A stretch of 64,000 bases of DNA, taken from assembly GCA_021768705.1 (NCBI GenBank), contig JAETUG010000010.1, positions 1-64,000 on the forward strand, given 5' to 3'. The DNA is from Bacillota bacterium (GTDB lineage Bacteria > Bacillota > Clostridia > Lachnospirales > Anaerotignaceae). Positions 1 to 7,491 of the stretch are shown here, one piece after another (the stretch's first letter is position 1; the number at the start of each line of letters is the position of its first letter). The position numbers and the translations under genes are program-made. The notes under the pieces are model-generated. The model searched no databases. It was not told the origin of the DNA and saw nothing but the letters and a program-made list of their open reading frames with translations.

Positions 1-111
<111 letters not shown>

Positions 112-157
112 TGGAGTATTGGTTGTGACAATACGCTATTCTATTTTGAGAGTTTAT

Positions 158-181
158 AGTACTTTCAGAAGTGCGTTTTTT
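158..181 (+). terminator. Weak hairpin plus T-run after the 16S gene
   Basis: A 6-bp stem (GTACTT at 159-164 with AAGTGC at 169-174, loop TCAG) is followed by one G and six T. It could end or attenuate 16S transcription before the tRNA. It could equally be part of the 3' processing region, because no separate promoter is visible for the tRNA. Confidence 0.4.
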
Positions 182-204
182 AACTAAAATAATTTAACTA
201 CTGT

Positions 205-285
205 GGGTGGATTCCCGAGCGGCCAAAGGGGGCAGACTGTAAATCTGTTGCGATAGCTTCGAAGGTTCGAATCCTTCTCCGCCCA
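205..285 (+). tRNA. tRNA-Tyr (GUA)
   Basis: The acceptor stem GGGTGGA (205-211) pairs with TCCGCCC (278-284), with discriminator A at 285. The anticodon loop reads CTGTAAA, giving anticodon GTA for tyrosine. A long variable arm is present, as expected for bacterial tRNA-Tyr, and the T-arm is GAAGG/CCTTC. CCA is not encoded. It lies 94 bases after the 16S end, so it is probably co-transcribed with it. Confidence 0.95.
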
Positions 286-295
286 GAAAAAATGA

Positions 296-324
296 GGACA
301 GGCGTTTTGCCTGTTCTTTTTTTT
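296..324 (+). terminator. Rho-independent terminator after tRNA-Tyr
   Basis: The stem GGACAGGC (296-303) pairs with GCCTGTTC (309-316), followed by a run of eight T. It closes the 16S/tRNA-Tyr transcript before the PepSY gene, which argues that this is the natural end of the rRNA unit. Confidence 0.85.
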
Positions 325-483
325 GCGAAAAATAGTTTTACTGTATAAATAGAATCAGTATAGATAACAAGGAATATCAATAAAAAATTATAATCGATAA
401 AAATATAGTATTTTGATAGGAAATGTGGTATTATAGGAAAACAGAAGCAGATCAGAAAGAGAAAAATGGAAAGGGTGAGCGGA

Positions 484-840
484 ATGAAGAAGAAATGGAT
501 CGCATTGGGAACAACTTTGGTACTGGCGGCTGCGCTGGCAATGCCTGCTATGGCTGCCAATGGCATTCGGGAAATAAAAGCCAGTCTGCGTCCCGATATT
601 ACCATTGCGGACAGTTCTAAGGGCAGTGCAGATATTGGTTTGGAAAAAGCCAAAAAAATTGCGCTGGAGGATGCTGGCCTGAAGGAAAGAAAAGTTATTT
701 TTGTAACGGCAAAAGCAGATTTTGACGATGGCAGAAAAGAATATGAAGTAGAATTTTACTGCGATGGTACGGAATATGACTACGAAATTGACGCAGCCAC
801 AGGCAAGATTTTGAAAGCGGAAAAAGACATTGACGATTGA
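484..840 (+). CDS. Secreted PepSY-domain protein
   Basis: This is a 118-residue protein with an N-terminal signal peptide (basic MKKK, hydrophobic stretch, cleavage near AMAA). One PepSY-like domain follows: residues of the type LEKAKKIALEDAG, then a strand-rich part ending EYEIDAATGKIL, the usual family finish. PepSY domains occur in secreted proteins and are thought to bind or inhibit proteases, but the role here is unknown. I start at 484 because AAAGGGTGAG sits about 6 bases upstream; the in-frame ATG at 466 has a poorer site. The gene is single and closed by its own terminator. Confidence 0.8.
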   Translation: MKKKWIALGTTLVLAAALAMPAMAANGIREIKASLRPDITIADSSKGSADIGLEKAKKIALEDAGLKERKVIFVTAKADFDDGRKEYEVEFYCDGTEYDYEIDAATGKILKAEKDIDD

Positions 841-871
841 GAAAGAAAAGAATAGAGAGCAAGCATTTTGG

Positions 872-889
872 ACCCCTCCTTGGAGGGGT
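872..889 (+). terminator. Terminator after the PepSY gene
   Basis: An 8-bp stem ACCCCTCC/GGAGGGGT with a two-base loop is followed by a T-rich stretch (TTCTTTAT). It separates the PepSY gene from the PadR locus promoter. Confidence 0.75.
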
Positions 890-902
890 TTCTTTATAAT
901 TA

Positions 903-956
903 TTGACATACCTTGAGAATCTAGGTATAATATAAATACATAGAAGTTCTAGGTAT
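903..956 (+). promoter_or_regulatory. Promoter and probable PadR operator of the 973-4165 locus
   Basis: A near-consensus sigma-A promoter is visible: TTGACA (903-908), 17 bp, TATAAT (926-931). Repeats overlie it: TACCT (909-913) with AGGTA (923-927) as an inverted repeat, and TCTAGGTAT repeated at 920-928 and 948-956. Since the locus encodes a PadR repressor, and PadR proteins usually bind such sites in their own promoters, I infer this is its operator. Confidence 0.65.
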
Positions 957-972
957 TGAAAGGGGTGAAGCT

Positions 973-1710
973 ATGGCATCAGCATTATGGGGCAAATTTG
1001 CCAGTGAGGTTTTAAAAGAAGTCAAATTCAAGTACGATCATAATGCCATTCGGCAGGAATTGGTGGAGCACATGGAGGAGTTGTATGAGGATTTGCAGAC
1101 GGAGGGTATGGACGCCCATGTAGCAGAGGTGATGGCGGTGGAGTATATGGGAAATGCCGCTGAGATCGGGAAAGCCCTCAATGAGGAGCATAGCCCACTG
1201 CTGGGGTGGATCTGGAGAGCAAGCCGTTGGGCGGTCGTGGCGGTGTTTTTGGTGTGTATGGTCTGGTATGGAGGTGGAACGATACGGGCGATTGCAGCAG
1301 GAGTTTCTGCGGAATTTAAAGGAAGGGTGGTCAGTCCGTTGGCTTACTCTTTAGAAGTAGATCAAACGGTGGAATGGTACGATGCAAAGCTGCATTTTGA
1401 CGAGGTATTATACTATGAAGATGAGGTTTTGGAGATTCGGATGAGTTACTTAAACTGGAACGAAAAGTGGAAGCCGGATAGAGGAAACCATATCACTAGA
1501 TTTCAGTTGTATTTTGCCTATGAAGACGCAGAGGGAAACGTAATTATGAAGGAAGGAGGATTGGAAAATAAGTTGGGTGCGGGGGTTTATTATAAAGATC
1601 AGCTATTCCTAACGGATTTTCCCAAAAATGCAAAAAAGTTATATATTTGCTATGACAAATTTGGACGGGATTACATAGAGATCGATCTTTCGGAAGGGGG
1701 AGAAAGATGA
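973..1710 (+). CDS. HAAS/permease-prefix-like membrane protein, copy A
   Basis: This is a 245-residue protein. Residues 1-75 are helical and resemble the HAAS or permease-prefix-1 domains that accompany PadR regulators (EVLKEVKFKYD, EHMEELYEDL, YMGNAAEIGKAL). One membrane helix follows at about 85-110, then an extracytoplasmic strand-rich domain of about 130 residues. No permease domain is present. It is the first gene behind the locus promoter and overlaps the next gene by ATGA. The gene at 2827 is a clear paralogue along its whole length. I infer a membrane sensor or effector working with the PadR protein; the ligand is unknown. Confidence 0.7.
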   Translation: MASALWGKFASEVLKEVKFKYDHNAIRQELVEHMEELYEDLQTEGMDAHVAEVMAVEYMGNAAEIGKALNEEHSPLLGWIWRASRWAVVAVFLVCMVWYGGGTIRAIAAGVSAEFKGRVVSPLAYSLEVDQTVEWYDAKLHFDEVLYYEDEVLEIRMSYLNWNEKWKPDRGNHITRFQLYFAYEDAEGNVIMKEGGLENKLGAGVYYKDQLFLTDFPKNAKKLYICYDKFGRDYIEIDLSEGGER

Positions 1711-2468
1711 AGAAAATAATCAATGCCAAGCGAAGAAGGCTAGAAATTATTTTTTGCGTGTTAGTGATTCTTTTTATGGTATTTCTGACGATGAAGGCAA
1801 ACCAACTATATATCGATCCGGAAAAGGCAGCTTTTGCGGCGCAGAGATTGGAAGGATACGACCCCTTTGAGAAGATTCTTCTGCAACAAGATTCTGTGAG
1901 AGATAATCGGAGATATTATGTGGGTTTAGGAAATCAGAAGGAGGATGCCCCATTTACCGCTATGATAGATGAATATGAAGGGAGGATTGGGAAAGAAGTC
2001 AAAAGTTTTCCTGTATATTATGATAAAGAGGGATATCTGATTATTGTGGAGCTGACAAAAGGTTTGCTTTGGCACGCAGAAGAGGTTCGCACAGAGTATT
2101 TTCGCTTTGTACCTATCAATGCTTATTATCAGGAGGACATGCAGATGCTTCTGGGGTTATGTTTACATCCGGAGATTACGGAAGTGACGATGAAATGGGG
2201 GCATTGGATGGAGGATGAAAATGGAAAATGGGTCACCTATGATATGGGAAAGGGGACATATCCCATTGGCGAGGACGGGTTCTTTTATCAGGAGGTAGAC
2301 ACAAGTAAACGGCTGCAATATGAAGATGGCAGTATTGAGAGCCTAATACAGACAACATATTTAGAAGGTCGGGACAAGGATGGAAATATTCTGTATCGAA
2401 ACGGCATTGATGATGAAGGGAATCGCTGGATCGGTGATTATGATTTTGGAATGGAAAAAGCAGATTAA
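1707..2468 (+). CDS. Single-pass extracytoplasmic protein, copy A (unknown function)
   Basis: This 253-residue protein has a basic N-terminus and one membrane helix (about residues 12-30), followed by a domain predicted to lie outside the cell. I do not recognise a named family. The gene at 3533 is its paralogue: both have a membrane anchor, a motif of the type LGLC-x2-PEITEV, a following W-rich segment, and an end with EGR-x-(K/A)DG-x-(I/V)-(L/I)YR. It is translationally coupled to the preceding gene by a 4-base overlap, which suggests that the two products act together. Confidence 0.65.
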   Translation: MKKIINAKRRRLEIIFCVLVILFMVFLTMKANQLYIDPEKAAFAAQRLEGYDPFEKILLQQDSVRDNRRYYVGLGNQKEDAPFTAMIDEYEGRIGKEVKSFPVYYDKEGYLIIVELTKGLLWHAEEVRTEYFRFVPINAYYQEDMQMLLGLCLHPEITEVTMKWGHWMEDENGKWVTYDMGKGTYPIGEDGFFYQEVDTSKRLQYEDGSIESLIQTTYLEGRDKDGNILYRNGIDDEGNRWIGDYDFGMEKAD

Positions 2469-2480
2469 GGAGGAAAGGCT

Positions 2481-2813
2481 ATGGATAAAAATTTGATCGG
2501 GGGCAGCACAGTTTTGATGTTGTTGGCTTTATTGGAAGAAAAGGACTGCTACGGCTATGAAATTATCAAGGAATTGAAGGAACGAAGCCAAAATGTATTC
2601 CAATTCAAGGAGGGGACGTTGTATCCTGTCCTGCACAGAATGGAAAATCAGGGGTATGTGAAGTCCTACAGAGCCAAGGCGGAAAGCGGCAAGGAACGGA
2701 AATATTATCGCATTACGGCGGCGGGAAAAGCCCAGTTGGCGGAGGAAAAGAAACAGTGGGAGGTTTTCAGCGGCTCCGTGGATCGGGTCATTGGAGCAAG
2801 GAGCTTCGCCTGA
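2481..2813 (+). CDS. PadR-family transcriptional regulator
   Basis: This 110-residue protein is a typical short PadR repressor. It has a winged helix-turn-helix (YGYEIIKEL, then FKEGTLYPVLHRME and the wing with GKERKYYRIT) and a short C-terminal dimerisation helix. The ribosome site AAGGAGG precedes ATG 2481. It sits in the centre of the locus, 12 bases after copy A and 13 bases before copy B of the duplicated gene pair. It probably represses the promoter at 903-931, including its own synthesis. The inducing signal is unknown. Confidence 0.9.
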   Translation: MDKNLIGGSTVLMLLALLEEKDCYGYEIIKELKERSQNVFQFKEGTLYPVLHRMENQGYVKSYRAKAESGKERKYYRITAAGKAQLAEEKKQWEVFSGSVDRVIGARSFA

Positions 2814-2826
2814 GAGGGGGACAGGT

Positions 2827-3546
2827 ATGGAAGAGAAAAAATGGGAGGATTATATTGCGGAAGTGCTTTCCTTCGTGAAATTCAAATACGACCATCAGGC
2901 GATCCGCAGGGAATTGACGGAACACATGGAGGATCTACGGGAGGATTTGATGGCGGAAGGCATGGACGAAGCTGCGGCGGCATATATGACAGTGGTTTAT
3001 ATGGGGGATGCGGCGGAGATCGGAAAAGCCTTGGACAAGGAGCATGGGGCAGTGCTGGGGTGGATATGGAGAATTTCAAGGGCATTGGTGGTTTTGCTGG
3101 TATTTGCAACATTTACACCCTTGTGGAACACTTTGAGCAGCGCAGTAGGAAATTTTTTTGAAAGCTATGAACCCCAATCGGAAAGTGCTGAGGTCTGGCA
3201 TATAGAGTTGGATAGGGAATACCGAGACTACGATTATACGTTGCTTTTGGAGGATTTGTACTATTATAAAGATGGTACGTTGACGGTGGTGTATCGGACG
3301 AAATATAATCCCTTTGATAAAACCATTATTTGGGGTGCGACGATGACAGCGAGTGCTTTTGACGAAAGTGGGGAAAAGGCTTTTCAAGGCGGAAGTGCCT
3401 ACAAAAGTGGAGGCTATAACGGTATAGGCTGGAATAATCTGAAGGGAGTGTCGCAGGATGCCAAGTGGCTTGAAATTTATTTTGGTGATCTGACGGTGAC
3501 AGTGGATTTGGAAACGGGGGAGGTGACGGACCATGGGAAAACGTAA
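2827..3546 (+). CDS. HAAS/permease-prefix-like membrane protein, copy B
   Basis: This 239-residue paralogue of the protein at 973 has the same helical prefix (EVLSFVKFKYDH, EHMEDLREDL, YMGDAAEIGKAL, GWIWR), one membrane helix at about 80-105, and an extracytoplasmic domain sharing the LEDLYYYKDGTL pattern. I start at 2827, because GAGAGGGGGACAGG precedes it and the alignment with copy A begins here; an upstream ATG at 2791 lies inside padR. It overlaps the next gene by 14 bases. The role is inferred only from context. Confidence 0.7.
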   Translation: MEEKKWEDYIAEVLSFVKFKYDHQAIRRELTEHMEDLREDLMAEGMDEAAAAYMTVVYMGDAAEIGKALDKEHGAVLGWIWRISRALVVLLVFATFTPLWNTLSSAVGNFFESYEPQSESAEVWHIELDREYRDYDYTLLLEDLYYYKDGTLTVVYRTKYNPFDKTIIWGATMTASAFDESGEKAFQGGSAYKSGGYNGIGWNNLKGVSQDAKWLEIYFGDLTVTVDLETGEVTDHGKT

Positions 3547-4165
3547 ATGGCAGACAGTAGTATTTATTCTATTGATCGGGTTGCTTTCCTTTGCTTATAT
3601 TCGTCTGAACGATCTGTTTTTCAGCCCGGAGGAGGTTTTTTGGTCCTGCGAAAGGGGATTACAAAGCGGTCCGTCAGAAGAGATTCTATTAGAATATGAA
3701 TCTGCGGATGGCGGATTGATTTTGGTTGGCAGGCAAAAGGACGGGCTGTTTGTTGTGCCTGTGGAACGTAGCCATTTTTTTCTGTGGAAGATGCAGAAAA
3801 CTATAGATGGGGAGTATTATTGTGATGGGGATGTGGACGGATACTATAGAAGTGACGGGGTGGTACTGGGATTGTGTAAAAATCCGGAGATTACAGAGGT
3901 TTCTTTTATTTTGGGAGAATGGTCTGAATTGAGCTGGAAAGAATACACCTGTAAGGTGGAGGATAATGGGCTGATCTGGTATGACACAAAGGTGCAGGAT
4001 ATTGAGAAGTATGTAAACTACTGGGAAGGCAGAAATGCTGACGGAGAAGTGATTTACCGAGAAGGTGATGCCAATTTGGCTGAATCTTTACGAAAGGGCA
4101 ACATTCGACCTGGGAACCGAACGGTAACAAAGCCCTTTATCACTGCGCCGGTGCGGCAGGAATAA
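3533..4165 (+). CDS. Single-pass extracytoplasmic protein, copy B (unknown function)
   Basis: This 210-residue paralogue of the protein at 1707 has one membrane helix at about 6-24 and an external domain containing LGLCKNPEITEV and W-rich strands, with the EGRNADGEVIYREG ending. It is shorter than copy A by about 40 residues. Its start overlaps the end of the preceding gene, so translation is coupled. It is the last gene of the locus and is followed by a strong terminator. Confidence 0.65.
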   Translation: MGKRKWQTVVFILLIGLLSFAYIRLNDLFFSPEEVFWSCERGLQSGPSEEILLEYESADGGLILVGRQKDGLFVVPVERSHFFLWKMQKTIDGEYYCDGDVDGYYRSDGVVLGLCKNPEITEVSFILGEWSELSWKEYTCKVEDNGLIWYDTKVQDIEKYVNYWEGRNADGEVIYREGDANLAESLRKGNIRPGNRTVTKPFITAPVRQE

Positions 4166-4172
4166 GGGGATA

Positions 4173-4206
4173 TTTTCCCGCTTCAAGGGGAAGCGGGAAA
4201 ACTTTT
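4173..4206 (+). terminator. Terminator of the PadR locus
   Basis: A perfect 12-bp stem (TTTTCCCGCTTC at 4173-4184 with its complement at 4190-4201) has a five-base loop and is followed by C and five T. Confidence 0.85.
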
Positions 4207-4228
4207 TCGGAAAAATTGAAAAAAGTTG

Positions 4229-4257
4229 TTGACAAAGTTTGCACCATTTGGTATCAT
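4229..4257 (+). promoter_or_regulatory. Promoter of the tRNA cluster
   Basis: TTGACA (4229-4234), a 17-bp spacer and TATCAT (4252-4257) lie just upstream of tRNA-Leu at 4287. Confidence 0.75.
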
Positions 4258-4286
4258 AATCAAGCGGCTGAAACAACGCAAGATTT

Positions 4287-4370
4287 GCCCGAGTGGCGGA
4301 ATTGGCAGACGCACAGGACTTAAAATCCTGCGGGGTAAAACCCGTACCGGTTCGATCCCGGTCTCGGGCA
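4287..4370 (+). tRNA. tRNA-Leu (UAA)
   Basis: Acceptor GCCCGAG pairs with CTCGGGC, discriminator A at 4370. The anticodon loop CTTAAAA gives anticodon TAA. The long variable arm (GCGGGGTAAAACCCGT) is typical of leucine tRNA. CCA is not encoded. Confidence 0.95.
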
Positions 4371-4393
4371 GCTTCATAAAAAATAGATATTAT

Positions 4394-4469
4394 GCCCAGA
4401 TAGCTCAGTTGGTAGAGCAGTGGACTGAAAATCCACGTGTCACTGGTTCGATTCCGGTTCTGGGCACCA
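4394..4469 (+). tRNA. tRNA-Phe (GAA)
   Basis: Acceptor GCCCAGA pairs with TCTGGGC. The anticodon loop CTGAAAA gives GAA. D-arm GCTC/GAGC and T-arm CTGG/CCGG are intact. CCA is encoded at 4467-4469, unlike the other tRNAs of the cluster. Confidence 0.95.
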
Positions 4470-4474
4470 CATAT

Positions 4475-4546
4475 GCGCGAGTGGCTCAGTGGTAGAGCAT
4501 CGCCTTGCCAAGGCGAGGGTCGCGAGTTCGAATCTCGTCTCGCGCT
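4475..4546 (+). tRNA. tRNA-Gly (GCC), copy 1
   Basis: Acceptor GCGCGAG pairs with CTCGCGC, discriminator T. The anticodon loop TTGCCAA gives GCC for glycine. It has 72 bases with no encoded CCA and is identical to the copies at 4635 and 4733. Confidence 0.95.
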
Positions 4547-4584
4547 TTTCTTCTTCAAAGAAGAGCAAACAATTAAAAAAGGTG

Positions 4585-4613
4585 TTGACAATCAGACAGA
4601 AGTTTGATAAGAT
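4585..4613 (+). promoter_or_regulatory. Internal promoter before tRNA-Gly copy 2
   Basis: TTGACA (4585-4590), a 17-bp spacer and TAAGAT (4608-4613) lie between Gly copies 1 and 2. It would give extra transcription of the last two Gly genes. Confidence 0.6.
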
Positions 4614-4634
4614 ACATCCCGTCGAAAAAAATAT

Positions 4635-4706
4635 GCGCGAGTGGCTCAGTGGTAGAGCATCGCCTTGCCAAGGCGAGGGTCGCGAGTTCGAATCTCGTCT
4701 CGCGCT
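4635..4706 (+). tRNA. tRNA-Gly (GCC), copy 2
   Basis: This is base-for-base the same 72-nt gene as copy 1: acceptor GCGCGAG/CTCGCGC and anticodon GCC. It is the first gene behind the internal promoter at 4585. Confidence 0.95.
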
Positions 4707-4732
4707 TCTTTTTCGACAAAACAACATAGTGT

Positions 4733-4804
4733 GCGCGAGTGGCTCAGTGGTAGAGCATCGCCTTGCCAAGGCGAGGGTCGCGAGTTCGAATCTCGTCTCG
4801 CGCT
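4733..4804 (+). tRNA. tRNA-Gly (GCC), copy 3
   Basis: This is the third identical 72-nt tRNA-Gly gene, 26 bases after copy 2. It ends the cluster and is followed directly by a terminator. Confidence 0.95.
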
Positions 4805-4810
4805 TGAAAG

Positions 4811-4844
4811 AATCGGTTTTGAAAAGTTCAAGACCGATTTTTTT
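4811..4844 (+). terminator. Terminator of the tRNA cluster
   Basis: A 13-bp stem (4811-4823 with 4827-4839, one G-U pair) has loop AAG and is followed by seven T. Confidence 0.85.
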
Positions 4845-4943
4845 GCATATACAGAGAAAAGCTGATGAAAGACTTTGGCAGATCGGACTGCAGGCAGGAC
4901 AAGCGGACAAAGGCATTTCAAGCAGGGGTTGCGTAGCAAACAC

Positions 4944-4970
4944 ATGAGTATAGCGCAGCCATACGAATGG
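4944..4970. repeat. Hairpin-forming dispersed repeat, copy 1
   Basis: This 27-base core, starting ATGAGTA and ending TACGAATGG, matches the core at 50985-51011 at 21 of 27 positions. Both contain a short inverted repeat (here GTAT...ATAC). It lies between the tRNA cluster and the DUF503 gene. Confidence 0.5.
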
Positions 4971-5011
4971 CTTTTCTCAATATAAAACAAAAGAAAAAAG
5001 GAGTGGATGCC

Positions 5012-5293
5012 ATGATCGTAGGGAGTTGTGAGGTCACCTTTCGGGCAGATTGGGTCTCCAGTCTGAAGGAGAAGCGGATGGTAGTAAAAAGTCTGGTGGA
5101 AAAGACGAGACATAAATTTAACGTTTCCGTGGCAGAGGTGGACAGGCAGGATGAGCATAAAATCATTGTCATCGGCTTTGCCTGTGTCACGAATGAAAGA
5201 CGCCATGCCGACAGCATGATACAGCATATTTTGGATTTTATGGAGAAAAATACGGAGGCAGAACTCCTTTCTGCGGAATATGAGGTTTTTTAG
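5012..5293 (+). CDS. DUF503 (YlxP-like) protein
   Basis: This 93-residue protein belongs to the small conserved DUF503 family, known as YlxP in Bacillus, where it is often near ribosome-assembly genes. The family start MIVGSCEVTFR, the LKEKRMVVKSL helix and the FNVSVAEV strand are all present. I start at 5012, with AAAAAAGGAGTG about 8 bases upstream; the ATG at 4967 lies within a repeat. The molecular function is not established for the family. Confidence 0.85.
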   Translation: MIVGSCEVTFRADWVSSLKEKRMVVKSLVEKTRHKFNVSVAEVDRQDEHKIIVIGFACVTNERRHADSMIQHILDFMEKNTEAELLSAEYEVF

Positions 5294-5357
5294 CCATGTT
5301 TTTTGCTGAAAACCTGCGGAAATTTTGCATTTACCTGTAGATTTTCAAAAATCAGTG

Positions 5358-5366
5358 TGTTATAAT
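5358..5366 (+). promoter_or_regulatory. Extended -10 promoter of tig
   Basis: TGT-TATAAT (TG at 5358-5359, TATAAT at 5361-5366) forms an extended -10 with no good -35. It leaves a leader of about 100 nt before tig. Confidence 0.55.
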
Positions 5367-5474
5367 CAACTGTGATTGTGCAGTTTTAGTGTACTGTATT
5401 TCAACATGGCAGCACCATAGAAAATAAGACAAGGTTGTCATAAAACGAATATTTTTAAGGAGGAGCTTCTTACA

Positions 5475-6767
5475 ATGAACGCAACATTATTGAACAAAGA
5501 AAAAACAGCAGTAAAATTTTCCTTTGAAGTAACTGCAGAAGTACTGGAACAGGGTATGGCATTCGCTTACAACAAACATAAAAACAATCTGTCCCTGCCC
5601 GGCTTCAGAAAAGGCAAAGTGCCCAGAAAACTGATCGAAGCGCAGTACGGCGAAGCATTTTTCTACGAAGATGCGATCAACCACATCTTCCCCGAAGAAT
5701 ACATGACAGCAGTAAAAGAGTTGGGTCTGGAAGTTGTATCTACACCTACACTGGACATCGAATACATCGAATCCGGCAAAGGCGCAAAATTCATCGTTGA
5801 CGTAACAGTAAAACCCGAAGTAACATTGGGTCAGTACAAAGGCCTGGAAGTAGAAAAGGTTTCTGCTGAAGTAACAGATACAGACGTTATGATGGAACTG
5901 GAAAAAGTACAGAGACAGAACGCAAGAAAAGTTGAAGTGACAGACAGAGCAGCACAGATGGGCGACGTTGCAAACATCGACTACCTGGGTTCCGTTGACG
6001 GCGTACCTTTCGACGGCGGCAAAGCAGAAGGCCATGACCTGGAACTGGGTTCTCATTCCTTCATCGAAGGCTTTGAAGAACAGATCGTAGGCCACAACAT
6101 CGGTGAAGAATTCGATATCAACGTAACATTCCCCGAAGCTTACCATGCACCTGAGCTGGCTGGCAAAGCTGCTGTATTCGCAATCAAGCTGAATGCCATC
6201 ACAGCAAAGGAACTGCCCGAACTGAACGATGCATTTGCAGAAGATGTATCCGAATTCTCCACACTGGATGAATACAAAGCAGATATTCTGGCTAAACTGG
6301 CAACAGAAAAAACAGAAAAAGCAAGACAGCTGCAGGGCGACAAACTGCTGGATGCAGCAGTAGCAAACTGTACAATGGAAGTTCCTCAGGTTATGTACGA
6401 TAACAAGATCGACAGCATGATGAGAGAATTCGAAGAAAACATCGTTCGTCAGGGTCTGTCCATGGAAATCTACTATCAGTACATGGGCACAAACGAAGAA
6501 ACAATGAGAGAAACTTTCAAAGATACATCCATGAAGAGCGTTGACGCAAGACTGATGCTGGAAACAATCGCGAAAGCTGAAAACCTGGTGATCTCCGATG
6601 AAGATCTGGATGCAGAAGTTTGCAGATACGGCGAAAGCTATGGTGTAGACGGCAAAACAATGCTGGAAATGATCCAGGATGAAGATAAAGAAGCTCTGAG
6701 ACAGGATATGCTGGTAAGAGCAGCGATGAAAGTGATCGAAGACACAGCTATCATCAAAGAAGCTTAA
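5475..6767 (+). CDS. tig: Trigger factor (ribosome-bound chaperone and prolyl isomerase)
   Basis: This 430-residue protein has the three expected domains. The N-terminal ribosome-binding domain carries the signature GFRKGKVPRK (about residues 40-49). The FKBP-type isomerase domain spans about 150-245 (GDVANIDYLGSVDG, DLELGSHSFIEGFEEQIVG). The helical chaperone domain fills the C-terminus. It binds near the ribosome exit tunnel and holds nascent chains. AAGGAGGAG precedes the start. Codon choice is narrow (Thr ACA, Arg AGA, Lys AAA), a sign of high expression. It heads the tig-clpP-clpX order common in bacteria. Confidence 0.97.
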   Translation: MNATLLNKEKTAVKFSFEVTAEVLEQGMAFAYNKHKNNLSLPGFRKGKVPRKLIEAQYGEAFFYEDAINHIFPEEYMTAVKELGLEVVSTPTLDIEYIESGKGAKFIVDVTVKPEVTLGQYKGLEVEKVSAEVTDTDVMMELEKVQRQNARKVEVTDRAAQMGDVANIDYLGSVDGVPFDGGKAEGHDLELGSHSFIEGFEEQIVGHNIGEEFDINVTFPEAYHAPELAGKAAVFAIKLNAITAKELPELNDAFAEDVSEFSTLDEYKADILAKLATEKTEKARQLQGDKLLDAAVANCTMEVPQVMYDNKIDSMMREFEENIVRQGLSMEIYYQYMGTNEETMRETFKDTSMKSVDARLMLETIAKAENLVISDEDLDAEVCRYGESYGVDGKTMLEMIQDEDKEALRQDMLVRAAMKVIEDTAIIKEA

Positions 6768-6826
6768 TCAGCGGTGAAGCCGCTCACTTGGAGACGGGAG
6801 CTCTGAGTTGAAATATCGTAAGTCAG

Positions 6827-6850
6827 ATAGGCACAGGAAACTGTGCCTAT
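6827..6850 (+). terminator. Hairpin between tig and clpP
   Basis: A perfect 10-bp stem (ATAGGCACAG/CTGTGCCTAT) carries a GAAA tetraloop, with only TT following. It may be a partial terminator or an mRNA-stabilising hairpin that tunes clpPX relative to tig. Confidence 0.5.
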
Positions 6851-6891
6851 TTAGATAATATAAGACCCAAAATAGATTGGAGGGAATCATA

Positions 6892-7491
6892 ATGAGTTTA
6901 GTACCTATGGTCGTAGAACAGTCCAACCGTGGTGAACGTTCTTATGATATTTATTCCAGATTGCTGAAAGACAGAATCATTTTCCTGGGGGAAGAAGTCA
7001 ACGACGTGACAGCGAGCCTTGTGGTAGCGCAGCTGTTGTTCTTGGCGGCGGAAGACCCCGATAAGGATATCAACCTGTACATTAACAGCCCCGGCGGTTC
7101 TGTAACAGCTGGTATGGCGATTTACGATACCATGCAGTATATCAAGCCCGATGTATCTACTATCTGTATCGGTATGGCGGCAAGTATGGGGGCTTTCCTG
7201 CTGGCAGGCGGTGCAAAAGGCAAGAGATATGCTCTGCCCAATGCGGAAGTGATGATCCATCAGCCCAGCGGCGGCGCAAGAGGGCAGGCAACGGATATCC
7301 GTATCCATGCAGAAAATATTTTGCGTACCAAGAAAAAACTGAACGAGATTCTGGCTGAAAATACAGGCCGTTCTTATGAAGAAATCGAAAGAGATACGGA
7401 ACGGGACAACTTTATGAGTGCTGAGGAAGCAAAGGCTTATGGTCTGATCGACGATGTCATCACAAAACCTCAGACAAAGGAGAGAGGATAA
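6892..7491 (+). CDS. clpP: ATP-dependent Clp protease, proteolytic subunit
   Basis: This 199-residue serine peptidase forms the barrel of the ClpXP protease. The catalytic Ser98 is in GMAASMGA, His123 is in MIHQPSGG, and the Asp lies near 172 in the GLIDDVI region. The family signature [11 protein letters not shown] is at 64-74. I start at 6892 ([10 protein letters not shown]), behind TTGGAGGGAATC; the in-frame ATG 15 bases upstream lacks a site. The stop codon touches clpX, so the protease and its unfoldase are made together. Confidence 0.97.
   Translation: MSLVPMVVEQSNRGERSYDIYSRLLKDRIIFLGEEVNDVTASLVVAQLLFLAAEDPDKDINLYINSPGGSVTAGMAIYDTMQYIKPDVSTICIGMAASMGAFLLAGGAKGKRYALPNAEVMIHQPSGGARGQATDIRIHAENILRTKKKLNEILAENTGRSYEEIERDTERDNFMSAEEAKAYGLIDDVITKPQTKERG

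Noticed and set aside
198-909. Long minus-strand ORFs over the tRNA and PepSY gene
   Set aside because: They overlap a clear tRNA and a protein gene with good start signals, have low-complexity Phe/Cys-rich translations, and lack ribosome sites.
4088-4947. Repeated ORFs in the tRNA cluster (RRDSNSRPSPWQGDALPLS type)
   Set aside because: This peptide is the well-known false translation of tRNA genes and repeats with each tRNA-Gly copy.
6827-6850. Riboswitch or attenuator of clpP
   Set aside because: It is a simple GAAA-capped stem with no aptamer-like complexity and no T-run, so I kept it only as a hairpin.
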